The notes under the pieces are model-generated. The model was given only the letters and a program-made list of their open reading frames with translations, was not told the origin of the DNA and did not search any database. This document shows positions 37,820-46,053 of a DNA stretch of 64,000 bases, piece by piece (the stretch's first letter is position 1; every line of letters begins with the position of its first letter). The stretch comes from an uncultured Granulosicoccus sp. (GTDB lineage: Bacteria; Pseudomonadota; Gammaproteobacteria; Granulosicoccales; Granulosicoccaceae). Both the position numbers and the translations under genes were made by a program. Location: the NCBI GenBank assembly GCA_947499955.1, contig CANMQI010000014.1, positions 124,001 through 188,000 of the forward strand, given 5' to 3'.

Positions 37820-37931
37820 GGTGTTCCGTATCGGCACTCTCGCGACGACAAGCTGTGAACCCCGTCAGGCCCGGAAGGGAGCAGCGGCAGCAGTGGATTC
37901 GGGCGCCGGGATGCGGCTGGTACGGAATGCC
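37820..37931 (+). ncRNA. ffs: 4.5S signal recognition particle RNA
   Basis: The tip of the SRP Alu-less hairpin is unmistakable: GTGAACCCCGTCAGGCCCGG then AAGGGAGCAGC (about 37854-37885), the Ffh-binding domain with its asymmetric and symmetric loops. The ends pair: GGTGTTCCGTA at the 5' end with TACGGAATGCC at the 3' end, giving about 112 nt. Ffh binds it for co-translational membrane targeting. It lies 60 bp before dnaX, a common neighbour of this RNA in bacteria. A possible promoter TTGAGG-18 nt-TACCCT is just upstream. Confidence 0.95.
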
Positions 37932-37991
37932 GCCTTATGATTCGCTCATGGGCTCCCCTCACACCTTCTATCTATCCAGTTATCGGCATCG

Positions 37992-39923
37992 ATGAGCTAC
38001 AAAGTACTTGCGCGCAAATGGCGGCCGCAGCACTTTCGAGACATGCTCGGACAGGAGCCGGTGTTGCGTGCCCTCATCAACGCGCTGGACACCAATCGTC
38101 TGCATCACGCCTATCTGTTCACGGGCATGCGCGGCGTTGGCAAGACCACCATAGCGCGCATCTTCGCAAAGTGTCTGAACTGCGAGACCAACGGTGTCAG
38201 CTCGACTCCCTGTGGTGAGTGCAGTGCCTGCAAGGATATCGAAGCGGGTCGCTTCTTTGACCTCATCGAGGTTGATGCGGCATCCCGTACCAAGGTAGAG
38301 GAGACTCGCGAGCTCCTGGAAAACGTGCCGTACGCACCGTCCAGCGGACGTTACAAGGTGTACCTGATCGATGAGGTGCACATGTTCTCCAATCACAGCT
38401 TCAATGCGCTGCTGAAGACACTGGAAGAACCCCCCGAGCACGTCAAGTTCCTGCTGGCCACAACCGATCCTCAAAAGGTTCCGGTGACGGTGCTGTCACG
38501 CTGCCTGCAATTCAATCTGAAACGCATGGCGCCGGGTTCTCTGGCGGATTATCTCTCGACAATACTCACTGAAGAGTCGATCGAACACGAACGGCCGGCG
38601 CTGGATCTGATCGCCCGTGCCTCCGAAGGCAGTGTGCGTGACTCCCTGAGTCTGGTCGAGCAGGCCGCAGCCTTTGGCGAAGGCTCAGTGCGGGAAGCTG
38701 ATGTCGAGTCCATGTTGGGCCGTGCATCCATTGATCGATTGCTGGGCCTGATCGAGTCTCTGGGAGCTGGCGACCTTGCCCAGTTGTTCGAACGGGTGGC
38801 GCAGCTGGCCGAATATGCGCCGGACTTTGCCGAGCTGATGGGAGAGTTGCTCAGCCTGCTGCATCGTGTCGCCCTGTTACAGACAGTGCCTGGCAGTGTG
38901 CCGGAAGAATCACCCGGATACGAGCGGCTCGTCAGTCTGGCCAGGACACTGGCCAGTGATGAAATTCAGTTGTACTACCAGATTGGTACCCATGCACGTC
39001 GCGATATGCCGTTTGCGCCGGATCCGCGCGAGGCCTTTGACATGGCCCTGCTGCGCATGAATACCTTCCGCCCTCAGGGCATTCCACAGATGACGGCCGT
39101 GGAGCCTGTCGCGGGCGGCTCCAGCGATGTTGGACATCGACCCGATACAGATGATACGCAGTCTGCTGCAGCGTCAGCGGCGGCGGCAAGTCCGGCGGCA
39201 GCGGCAAGCTTGCCAGTGCGAGGAGAAGTCTCGGCTGGCGGTGCCTTGCGGGCAGCCGCTCTGGCGGCGGCCAGAGGTGAGGCTCCACCGGATGCTGGCC
39301 CGGCGGCCCCGGCGCGCGCCGCTCCTACCGTACCAACTCCGGCGGCACAGCCTCCGGCAAATCAGTCTCCGTCAGCTCAACCACCTGCAGCCCATTCATC
39401 TGCTGCTCAGGCTCCTGTGGCACCGGCTCAGCCGTCTGCAGCACAGGCTCCAGTCGCACCTGAACCCGCTCAGGCAGCTCGAGCGCCGGTTGCGTCAACA
39501 GCACCTCCAGCGACAGCCATCGATCGCAATGCCATCAAGCCGGAAGACTGGCCGCTGATCGTTGCCGAACTGGATGTCTCAGGGATGCCGAGACAATTGG
39601 CCAGCAACTGCGTCCTGGCAGCACTTGATGCGGATCATTTTCAGCTTCGACTGGAAGCTGCATCAGAACATCTGAATACCCCCCGTTTCACGGAACGGGT
39701 GCAGGCGGCACTGGAACAGTGGCTGGGCAGACCGGCTCGTGTGACCGTTGAGCTCTCGACGGCACAACTGCTGACGCCATCACGCCTTGACGAAAAGCAG
39801 CGTGAGGACGACATGGCTGCAGCCCGCATGTCCATCGACCAGGATCCTGTTGTCCGGCAGCTGATAGATCGTGTCGACGGTGCTGTTGATGAAGCCAGTA
39901 TTGCTCCGCAGGAAGACAACTGA
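37992..39923 (+). CDS. dnaX: DNA polymerase III subunit tau/gamma
   Basis: The clamp-loader ATPase. Walker A GMRGVGKTT is at residues 45-53, the zinc cysteines at 64, 74, 77 and 80, the Walker B region VYLIDEVHM near 118-126, and the SRC motif (LSRCLQFNLKRM) near 168-179. Residues about 385-515 form a low-complexity Ala/Pro/Gln linker, and the C-terminal tau domain IV/V follows. At 643 residues it has the E. coli tau length. I did not find the A-AAA-AAG slippery site that makes gamma in E. coli, so gamma may be absent or made another way. Confidence 0.97.
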   Translation: MSYKVLARKWRPQHFRDMLGQEPVLRALINALDTNRLHHAYLFTGMRGVGKTTIARIFAKCLNCETNGVSSTPCGECSACKDIEAGRFFDLIEVDAASRTKVEETRELLENVPYAPSSGRYKVYLIDEVHMFSNHSFNALLKTLEEPPEHVKFLLATTDPQKVPVTVLSRCLQFNLKRMAPGSLADYLSTILTEESIEHERPALDLIARASEGSVRDSLSLVEQAAAFGEGSVREADVESMLGRASIDRLLGLIESLGAGDLAQLFERVAQLAEYAPDFAELMGELLSLLHRVALLQTVPGSVPEESPGYERLVSLARTLASDEIQLYYQIGTHARRDMPFAPDPREAFDMALLRMNTFRPQGIPQMTAVEPVAGGSSDVGHRPDTDDTQSAAASAAAASPAAAASLPVRGEVSAGGALRAAALAAARGEAPPDAGPAAPARAAPTVPTPAAQPPANQSPSAQPPAAHSSAAQAPVAPAQPSAAQAPVAPEPAQAARAPVASTAPPATAIDRNAIKPEDWPLIVAELDVSGMPRQLASNCVLAALDADHFQLRLEAASEHLNTPRFTERVQAALEQWLGRPARVTVELSTAQLLTPSRLDEKQREDDMAAARMSIDQDPVVRQLIDRVDGAVDEASIAPQEDN

Positions 39924-40051
39924 GAACCGGTAATCGCAAGTTCCTGCCCAGCGCCGACGCTCAGTCGGTAAATCTGAGCAAGGGCGGTGTCGTACGACCT
40001 GTCTCCGTTATTGTGTCCGGATAATTTCTTTGATTGACTGAGGATTGAAAC

Positions 40052-40375
40052 ATGAAAGGTGGCATCGGTAATCTGATGAAACAAGCGCAGAAGATGCAGG
40101 AAGACATGCAGCGTGCGCAGGAAGAAATCGCCAGCATGGAGATCGAAGGCCAGAGTGGTGGTGGTCTGGTGAAGGTGACCATGAATGGTCAGCACGAGTT
40201 ACGCAAGGTATCCATTGACGATTCTCTGGTCGGTGATGACAAGGACATGCTGGAAGACTTGGTCGCTGCGGCTGTCAACGATGCCAGTCATCGTCTGGCA
40301 GAGGCCTCCAAGGACAAGTTGAGCGGTCTGACCAGCGGTATGGAACTGCCTCCCGGCATGAAACTGCCATTCTGA
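40052..40375 (+). CDS. ybaB: YbaB/EbfC family nucleoid-associated protein
   Basis: A small DNA-binding dimer of 107 residues. It begins [20 protein letters not shown] with the heptad-rich helix, then [19 protein letters not shown], all family signatures. GAGGATT lies just upstream of the ATG. The dnaX-ybaB-recR order is highly conserved in bacteria and holds here, with 128 and 26 bp gaps. Confidence 0.97.
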   Translation: MKGGIGNLMKQAQKMQEDMQRAQEEIASMEIEGQSGGGLVKVTMNGQHELRKVSIDDSLVGDDKDMLEDLVAAAVNDASHRLAEASKDKLSGLTSGMELPPGMKLPF

Positions 40376-40401
40376 TCGGTCTGCTTCGGGAGGCGTAGAA
40401 G

Positions 40402-41001
40402 GTGTCAAGCAGCGGTCTGTTGGAAGATCTGGTGGAATCCCTGCGTTGTCTGCCGGGAGTAGGGCCCAAGTCTGCCCAGCGCATGGCACTGCATCTGTTG
40501 CAGCGAGATCGTGATGCGGCTCGACGGCTTGGTGAGACCATGATCAAGGCGATGGACAAGGTTCATCACTGCAGCCAATGTCGCATCTTCACCGAGAACG
40601 ACCTGTGTCGCTGGTGTTCTGACCCAGCGCGTTTGTCTTCACAACTGTGTGTGGTCGAGGGCCCGGCAGATGTGATGGCCATCGATCGCTCGACAGATTA
40701 TCGAGGCAAGTTCTTTCTCCTGCTGGGTCACTTGTCACCGCTGGATGGCATAGGCCCCAAGGATCTGGGGCTCGATCTGCTGGAAGCGCGGCTTGCGGAG
40801 GGCGGTGTGGATGACATTACACTGGCTACCAACCCGACTGTCGAAGGGCAGGCCACAGCTCGCTATATCGGCGATATCGCGGCTCGGCACGGCGTGCAGG
40901 TTCTGCAGATTGCGCGCGGTGTGCCAGTTGGCAGTGAGCTTGAGTATACCGATGGCGGCACGCTCGCCGTAGCCTTCGCCCAGCGGACCCCTCTGAACTG
41001 A
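40402..41001 (+). CDS. recR: Recombination protein RecR
   Basis: RecR works with RecO (present at 56055) and RecF to load RecA on gapped DNA. The 199-residue protein has an N-terminal helix-hairpin-helix (LRCLPGVGPKSAQRMALHLL), a four-cysteine zinc finger (CSQCRIFTENDLCRWC), a Toprim domain with VVEGPADVMAID, and the C-terminal Walker-B-like strand ARGVPVGSELEY. The start is a GTG. It is convergent with orn across a 2.3-kb non-coding stretch. Confidence 0.97.
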   Translation: MSSSGLLEDLVESLRCLPGVGPKSAQRMALHLLQRDRDAARRLGETMIKAMDKVHHCSQCRIFTENDLCRWCSDPARLSSQLCVVEGPADVMAIDRSTDYRGKFFLLLGHLSPLDGIGPKDLGLDLLEARLAEGGVDDITLATNPTVEGQATARYIGDIAARHGVQVLQIARGVPVGSELEYTDGGTLAVAFAQRTPLN

Positions 41002-41159
41002 TTCGGTAACAACCAGCCCGTTTTCTCCCTTCAAGCCCGTATTGCTCTCAGCCGTCAGCACGAATCCCCCTCTTTAAAGACCGACCAACGATCTGTCGCC
41101 AGCTATCGACAGCTCAGGCAACCCAGGGGATGTCTGCAGTCAGCTACTCTGAGCGCTTT

Positions 41160-41359
41160 TTATCCACAAAAACTGTGGATAAGCTTGTGGAAGAAGCGCG
41201 TATACAATCCTGCAGGCCGCTGTTTGTAACGGTATCGTCAAATTGCACATTATTTGTACAATCCTTTAATAGTAATAAATACAGTCACTTAGGGTTTTTT
41301 CCGGTTTTTTATCGGTTTTGAACACCGAATTGCCGCTGTTTCTTGAACGTTGTGCATAA
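41160..41359 (+). repeat. DnaA-box unit 1
   Basis: Inverted DnaA boxes TTATCCACA (41160-41168) and TGTGGATAA (41174-41182) separated by AAAAC, followed by a third partial TTGTGGA. The core TAACGGTATCGTCA is at 41227-41240, then an A+T-rich stretch. A single exact box TGTGCATAA lies at 41351-41359. Confidence 0.85.
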
Positions 41360-41515
41360 AGTGGGTTTTGATCTTGTCCCCGCAGGCTCTGATCTCGTGA
41401 ACAAGTGGTACAAATTACAGGCCAGGCATCGATTTTTCGGTGGTCGAATAGTGGCATTGACGCGAAAAACGAATGCGCTGACGGATGCCTCCAGTAGGCG
41501 AGTGCCTGAGTGCCC

Positions 41516-41675
41516 AGGTGCCAGGTGCCAGGTGCCAGGTGCCAGGTGCCAGGTGCCAGGTGCCAGGTGTCAGGTGCCAGGTGCCAACTGCCAACTGCCA
41601 AGTGCCAAGTGCCAAGTGCCAAGTGCCAAGTGCCAAGTGCCAAGTGCCAAGTGCCAAGTGCCAAGTGCCAAGTGC
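41516..41675. repeat. 7-bp tandem repeat, 22 copies in three variant blocks
   Basis: Ten AGGTGCC units (one reads AGGTGTC) from 41516, two AACTGCC units from 41586 and ten AAGTGCC units from 41600, plus a partial unit. The ordered blocks of variants indicate growth by slippage from two sides. It lies between DnaA-box units 1 and 2 and gives artefactual long open frames on both strands. Confidence 0.95.
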
Positions 41676-41805
41676 GGAAATGGTTAATCCGGAGTTGCCA
41701 AGAGGCCGTTGTACTGGAGCCCTTGTTCCGCTTCGACAGTCATCTTTCTCCGCATTTCGCGCGTCTGATTTCGTCAAATAGATGACAATTACGTGGCTCG
41801 TATCC

Positions 41806-42015
41806 TTATCCACAAAATCTGTGGATAAGCCTGTGGACCAAGTTCTAACAACTGCCTGAAACGGTATGGGGTAACGGTGTCGTCACATTGTTCACTTTTT
41901 GACCATTTTAAATTAGTTCAACACTATCAATGACTTGTGAATATGACGTATGTGGAGAAACCCCGCTGAAATGGGAGGGTGCACAGTTGGCATAGTATTG
42001 ATGACTTGTGCACAA
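41806..42015 (+). repeat. DnaA-box unit 2
   Basis: TTATCCACA (41806-41814), spacer AAATC, TGTGGATAA (41820-41828), then CTGTGGA. Core TAACGGTGTCGTCA at 41872-41885, followed by an A+T-rich stretch with an IHF-like site. The distal element is the palindrome TTGTGCACAA (42006-42015), one mismatch from a DnaA box on each strand. Confidence 0.85.
41925..41937 (+). promoter_or_regulatory. Candidate IHF-binding site within unit 2
   Basis: TATCAATGACTTG matches the IHF consensus WATCAANNNNTTR at every defined position. IHF sites beside DnaA boxes are known at E. coli oriC and datA. One exact match can also occur by chance. Confidence 0.45.
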
Positions 42016-42356
42016 ACCAGATATTTGTTCGTCAAGTCAAGTGTCAGGATCGATAAATTGACGACGTTTTCAGCCTTCTAGTCAATTATTCAGCGCTCGG
42101 GACGGCAGCGGTTACCGAGGGCATTCCCGGTTCGACAGGGCTTTATGCGCTCGACAAGGAACGGGTTATGGCGATGCAGGCATGCCGGGGCAACTTCAGC
42201 CTCGACGTTCTCACGGATCGTCGCGTAGTTTTCAGGATTGCCGCTGTGTTTTGACTCTCTATAGAGGCATGACCTGAGGTCTTGTACAGCTGGTTTTCAT
42301 GTCGGCTGTGTCGTATCAGTCCTGGCACTCCGGTCAGACTGGTGTCGGAAGCACTC

Positions 42357-42567
42357 TTATCCACAAAATCTGTGGATAAGGTTGTGGACGGAAGTCGCAT
42401 AGGCGCCTGCAGCCCTTGCTGCGTAACGGTTGTGACACATTGCTCTTTTTTTGAACACATTGGAAAGGTCAATGAAAACAATGAGATAACAAGATGTCGT
42501 TGTCCAGGCTTGCAGGAGTGTCCGGGCGTACACGACGTTATCTCCATAATGCAAGCCTGTTGATAAA
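42357..42567 (+). repeat. DnaA-box unit 3
   Basis: TTATCCACA (42357-42365), spacer AAATC, TGTGGATAA (42371-42379), then TTGTGGA. Core TAACGGTTGTGACA at 42424-42437, followed by a T-rich stretch ending TTTGAACA. The distal box is degenerate: TGTTGATAA at 42559-42567. Confidence 0.85.
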
Positions 42568-42893
42568 GGCCGTGCCAATATCATATTTTCAGGTGTTGGG
42601 GCGACATTTTTCCGGCATTTTGCTGTCAATCGATTGTCTGTGCGTTACTTGCTGATCTTCGTGCCTCTTGTGCCATCAACCTGTCGGCAAGTCGGGTTCA
42701 GCCAGAAGAATTCGGAGGTACCTGATGGGAGCGACGTTGCGGAGGTATCGACTGTGTCTGCTGGCGCAATGGTGCGCGTACGATCGGCGGCACAGCCAGG
42801 CCCAGAATGCTCTGGCTGAGGGCGAGAATGCGTTTTGGCACCCAAACAGTGCTTGTAAGCGCAAAAAGCCAGCCAGAGAAGTGCGTTACAGGC

Positions 42894-43106
42894 TTATCCA
42901 CAAAATCTGTGGATAACATTGTGGATGAACCGCCAAAATATGCCTGTAGCCCTTTAGATTTAACGGTGTCGTCATTTTGGACATAATTTGAACAAATCTT
43001 GAATATACTGCTAATTCAAGTAGTTACGAAATGTTCCTCATGCATCCAAGGTCGATGCAGATGGTTTTTGAGACTTGGCGCACAATGTACTTTTGCTTGT
43101 GCATAA
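42894..43106 (+). repeat. DnaA-box unit 4
   Basis: TTATCCACA (42894-42902), spacer AAATC, TGTGGATAA (42908-42916), then TTGTGGA. Core TAACGGTGTCGTCA at 42961-42974, A+T-rich stretch ending TTTGAACA, and an exact distal box TGTGCATAA at 43098-43106. It ends about 175 bp before the orn stop. Confidence 0.85.
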
Positions 43107-43280
43107 GGTCACCACAAATTCATTTCGTCAAGCATCAGGAAGCCAGAAATACTGGAAATTCACCGGTTTTTTTTACATAGGCAGGTTACTTGCAGGGCCG
43201 GACCGTCAGTTGTGACCAAACGGCGTCCGGATTCCTGCATCACCTGCACACACGCCGGCAAAATTACGGTAAACGACGAC

Positions 43281-43826
43281 TTATATGGAGAAGACATGCT
43301 GACGGTAGTACTGCAGCTCGGCAATACTTTCTCGAATGTCGTCCAGTGCCAGATGGGTGTTGTTCTTGCTGAATCCGTCAGCTGCTGATGGCTGCCAGCG
43401 ACGGACCAGTTCCTTGATGGTGCTGACGTCGACATTGCGGTAGTGGAAGAAGGCTTCCAGCTCCGGCATGTAACGCACCATGAAGCGCCGGTCCTGACCA
43501 ATGCTGTTGCCGCACATGGGGCTTTTGCCCGGTTCTATCCAGCGTTGCAGAAAGTCGATGGTCTCTTCGCTGGCCCTGTCCAGCGTGTAGTCACTGGCGC
43601 GCACGCGTTTGACCAGACCGGATTGGGTGTGATGTTCGGTGTTCCAGTCATCCATCGCATCCAGCTTTTCATCATCGACATGAATTGCTATGACAGGCCC
43701 TTCGGCCAGTGTGTTGAGTTGCGGATCGGTGACGATGGTTGCAATCTCGATCACGGTATCGATTTCCGGATCGAGTCCGGTCATTTCCAGGTCAACCCAG
43801 ATCAGGTTGTCATTGCTCGCTGGCAT
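43281..43826 (-). CDS. orn: Oligoribonuclease
   Basis: An essential 3'-5' exonuclease in many gammaproteobacteria that degrades two- to five-residue RNAs, including the c-di-GMP product pGpG. The 181-residue protein is full length (E. coli 181). DEDDh residues include D12 and E14 in [10 protein letters not shown], and the later [12 protein letters not shown] and [14 protein letters not shown] carry the rest. The family is certain. It is divergent from rsgA, the same arrangement as in E. coli. Confidence 0.98.
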   Translation of the reverse strand: MPASNDNLIWVDLEMTGLDPEIDTVIEIATIVTDPQLNTLAEGPVIAIHVDDEKLDAMDDWNTEHHTQSGLVKRVRASDYTLDRASEETIDFLQRWIEPGKSPMCGNSIGQDRRFMVRYMPELEAFFHYRNVDVSTIKELVRRWQPSAADGFSKNNTHLALDDIRESIAELQYYRQHVFSI

Positions 43827-44005
43827 CAGAGTGTTTCGGCCTCTAACAAGGTGTTTGATTGTAGGAAAAGAGGGCTGAAAAGCCCGGTGTGGCTGAGCAC
43901 CCCGCCATCAATGGTCAGAAAGCGTTAAACTCATCCGGGTTATTCAAGCATACAAACCATGAAAGTGCCTGCTATCAGACTGTCATATTCCATAGCCTTT
44001 CCCGA

Positions 44006-44878
44006 GTGAGTATTCGGGCTCGTGTTATTGCCAACTTCCGTGCCAGCGTAGCGTTGCAGCTGGAAGGTGAGGCTGAGATTGTGAAGGCACACGCGTTACG
44101 CAGTGTGCCCTTGCTGGTTGCCGGCGACTGGGTGCTTGGTGAGTACGATGCCGGCGTGCTGAGAGTGGTTGCCCTGGAGCCGCGGGACAGCGTGCTTGAG
44201 CGTGCAGACAAGCGTAGTGTCAAGCCACTGGCTGCCAATCTCACGCATCTGGGCATTGTCTCTGCCAACCCACCGGGAATCGACACATTGCTGATCGATC
44301 AATTCTGTGTGGCGGCTCATCGTGCAGGCGTCAGTGCACTGATCATCTTCAACAAGTCCGACTTGCAGGATGATGAGCAGCGACAACGCAGTCAGCAAAT
44401 ACTGGAAACCTATCGCTCCATCGGATACCCGGCCGTGGCCATCGACACCAAGAGTGCTGACGGCATGCAACCATTGCTCGATGAACTGGAAGGCCGAGCC
44501 TTCACACTGGTGGGTGCCAGTGGTGTCGGTAAGTCTTCAATCATCCAGAGGTTGCTGCCGGACAAGGAGCTGCGCGTCGGTGCTGTATCAGCGGCTACCG
44601 GCTTCGGTTCGCATACCACCTCGGTGACGTTCTGGTACGAGTTGCCCCACGGTGGGGCCATCATCGATTCGCCGGGTGTGCGCCAGTATTCCGTGGCTCA
44701 TCTGTCGCCGGAAGTCGTGCGTTCGGGTTATCACGAACTGGCCCGAGCTGCTGAGTCATGTCGGTTCGGCAATTGTACGCATACGGTAGAGCCGGGCTGC
44801 GGCGTCCTGCACGCGCTGGCTGATGGCACGGTATCCCAGTGGCGTTATGACAATTACTGCAAGCTGGCTGGTCTGTAA
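44006..44878 (+). CDS. rsgA: Ribosome small-subunit-dependent GTPase RsgA
   Basis: A late 30S-assembly GTPase. The G motifs are circularly permuted, as expected: G4 NKSD, then G1 GASGVGKSS, then G3 DSPG, with a C-terminal zinc motif C-x4-C-x-H-x5-C (ESCRFGNCTHTVEPGC). I set the start at GTG 44006, directly before the OB fold (RARVIANFRASVAL). The frame is open to a GTG at 43889, but those 39 residues are unlike the usual basic extension and there is no good ribosome binding site at either, so the start is uncertain. Confidence 0.93.
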   Translation: MSIRARVIANFRASVALQLEGEAEIVKAHALRSVPLLVAGDWVLGEYDAGVLRVVALEPRDSVLERADKRSVKPLAANLTHLGIVSANPPGIDTLLIDQFCVAAHRAGVSALIIFNKSDLQDDEQRQRSQQILETYRSIGYPAVAIDTKSADGMQPLLDELEGRAFTLVGASGVGKSSIIQRLLPDKELRVGAVSAATGFGSHTTSVTFWYELPHGGAIIDSPGVRQYSVAHLSPEVVRSGYHELARAAESCRFGNCTHTVEPGCGVLHALADGTVSQWRYDNYCKLAGL

Positions 44879-45027
44879 GTACGGAATTGTCTTGCAGGCG
44901 ATTGTCTGCAGGGTTGACTGCGTGCCTCAGCCTTTCGTTCAGCCACTCCGGCAGGCAATCAGCAACCGCCAAGGGCACATCCGGCAAGACTGAACAACAG
45001 CTGCCGGTGTCCCTCAGCGATCGACTA

Positions 45028-45858
45028 TCAGGCCTTGGGTGTATCGGTTCGGTTGCCCCAGTTCGACCAGGCGCCATCCAGGGCGCGAACATCTTCATAG
45101 CCCAGGTGCTTGAGTGCGACATAGGTCACGGCTGAACGCTGATGGGTCTGGCAATAGACGATTACGGTGTCCTGTGTATTGATGTCTCTGGCATCGAGTG
45201 CAGATTGCAGGGCCTCATCGTCTAGCAGGCGACCTTGTTCGTCCAGCATGCTGGTCCACTCGAGGTGGCGGGCGCCGGGAACGTGTCCGCCCATGGCACT
45301 GCGCACATCCGTGCCATTGAACTCCGCCTCGCTACGTACATCCAGAATGCTCAGTGAGGGAGAGTCGAGCTCTGTCATCAGGCCTTCAGCCGAGATCACG
45401 TTGTCTCCGATCAGCGACAGTGACAGTTGTCCCTGACGTGTCTCTGGTACATCCTGCGTCACCGGCAGCCCCTGTGCCTGCCAGTTGGCAAACCCACCAT
45501 TCAACCAGCTGCCCACTTCATAGCCGTAGGCATCGAGCACCCACATCAGGCGTGCTGCCGGGGTTTCCCGGCCACCATCGTAGGCGACAATCTGGTCGCC
45601 CAGATTGGCACCGATGCCGGCCAGAAAGGTGTTCACCTGGTCCGGGTCCGGCATCAGCCCGCCCATCGGGCTGTCCACCCGGCTGAGCAAGGCGGCATCG
45701 CCGTGTACCGCACCCGGCAGATGTCCTTCTGCGTAGGCTTCTGCCGAGCGCAGATCAACGACACAGAGATGAGCCTGAGCGAGCGTATTACCCTCGGTTT
45801 GAATGTCGGCCAGCAAAGTGGCCAGTTCGGTTGGTTCGATGACCAGTGGCAGTGACAT
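45028..45858 (-). CDS. rhdA: Thiosulfate sulfurtransferase, two-domain rhodanese (RhdA type)
   Basis: A 276-residue tandem rhodanese. The N-terminal domain is inactive (no loop Cys), and the C-terminal domain has C236 in CQTHQRSAVTY. That loop is close to the CQTHHRS loop of Azotobacter RhdA and differs from the CGSGVT loop of mercaptopyruvate sulfurtransferases, so thiosulfate-type activity is more likely than SseA activity. Cytosolic, no signal peptide. It diverges from the rpoE operon. It is the second rhodanese in the window, after glpE. Confidence 0.85.
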   Translation of the reverse strand: MSLPLVIEPTELATLLADIQTEGNTLAQAHLCVVDLRSAEAYAEGHLPGAVHGDAALLSRVDSPMGGLMPDPDQVNTFLAGIGANLGDQIVAYDGGRETPAARLMWVLDAYGYEVGSWLNGGFANWQAQGLPVTQDVPETRQGQLSLSLIGDNVISAEGLMTELDSPSLSILDVRSEAEFNGTDVRSAMGGHVPGARHLEWTSMLDEQGRLLDDEALQSALDARDINTQDTVIVYCQTHQRSAVTYVALKHLGYEDVRALDGAWSNWGNRTDTPKA

Positions 45859-45922
45859 GGGCTATATCCGCACAATTCATGAATTTTCAGAAGGCCTTTG
45901 CATTTTCGCATCGGCAGCGCAT

Positions 45923-45948
45923 GAACTATACCGAGAATCGTGGTCATA
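45923..45948 (+). promoter_or_regulatory. Candidate sigma-E-type promoter for rpoE
   Basis: GAACTA (45923-45928), 15-nt spacer, TCATA (45944-45948), similar to the sigma-E consensus GAACTT-N16-TCTGA that autoregulates rpoE/algU in relatives. The spacer is one short and the -10 imperfect, so this is tentative. Confidence 0.35.
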
Positions 45949-46053
45949 GTTTGCGTGGCCTCTTTAGCCGATACCGGATATACAACTGATATGATTCTCG
46001 CCTCGAACAAGGTGTTTACATCAGAAACACAAATCGCTCGAGGAGCGAATACG

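Larger units (their letters stand above)
41002..43280. other. 2.3-kb non-coding stretch with repeated DnaA-box units (possible origin or DnaA-titration locus)
   Basis: This gap between convergent recR and orn is more A+T-rich than its surroundings. Open frames here are short, not family-like and mostly built from repeats. It contains four related units (listed separately) with ten exact TTATNCACA DnaA boxes in total, a 22-copy 7-bp repeat and a perfect match to the IHF consensus. The spacers between units (about 350-450 bp) show no shared sequence that I can see. What it does is inference; the repeat structure is directly visible. Confidence 0.8.

Noticed and set aside
37738..37962. A 74-codon minus-strand open frame
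   Set aside because: It overlaps the 4.5S RNA gene, whose conserved hairpin explains the sequence.
41516..41675. CRISPR array
   Set aside because: Units are 7 bp, without spacers, and no cas genes are present.
41266..41813. Open frames of 91-132 residues on both strands made of repeating ALGTWHL or QVPGARC-like units
   Set aside because: They are translations of the 7-bp tandem repeat (21-bp period in protein terms), with no start signals and no family resemblance.
41130..42563. Short similar peptides starting LSTKTVDKLV and LSTKSVDKVV (41130-41321 and 42282-42563) as a repeated small gene
   Set aside because: The similarity comes from the DNA repeat itself. The same frame is closed by stops in units 2 and 4, so no coding selection is visible.
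41160..43106. The four repeated units as integron attC sites with gene cassettes of about 550 bp
   Set aside because: The spacing fits, but the units lack paired RYYYAAC and GTTRRRY ends, the palindrome is a compact 9+5+9 rather than a long imperfect one, there is no integrase, and the spacers have no cassette-like genes.
45028..45858. Mercaptopyruvate sulfurtransferase (SseA)
   Set aside because: The catalytic loop is CQTHQRS, not CGSGVT, so an RhdA-type thiosulfate sulfurtransferase fits better.
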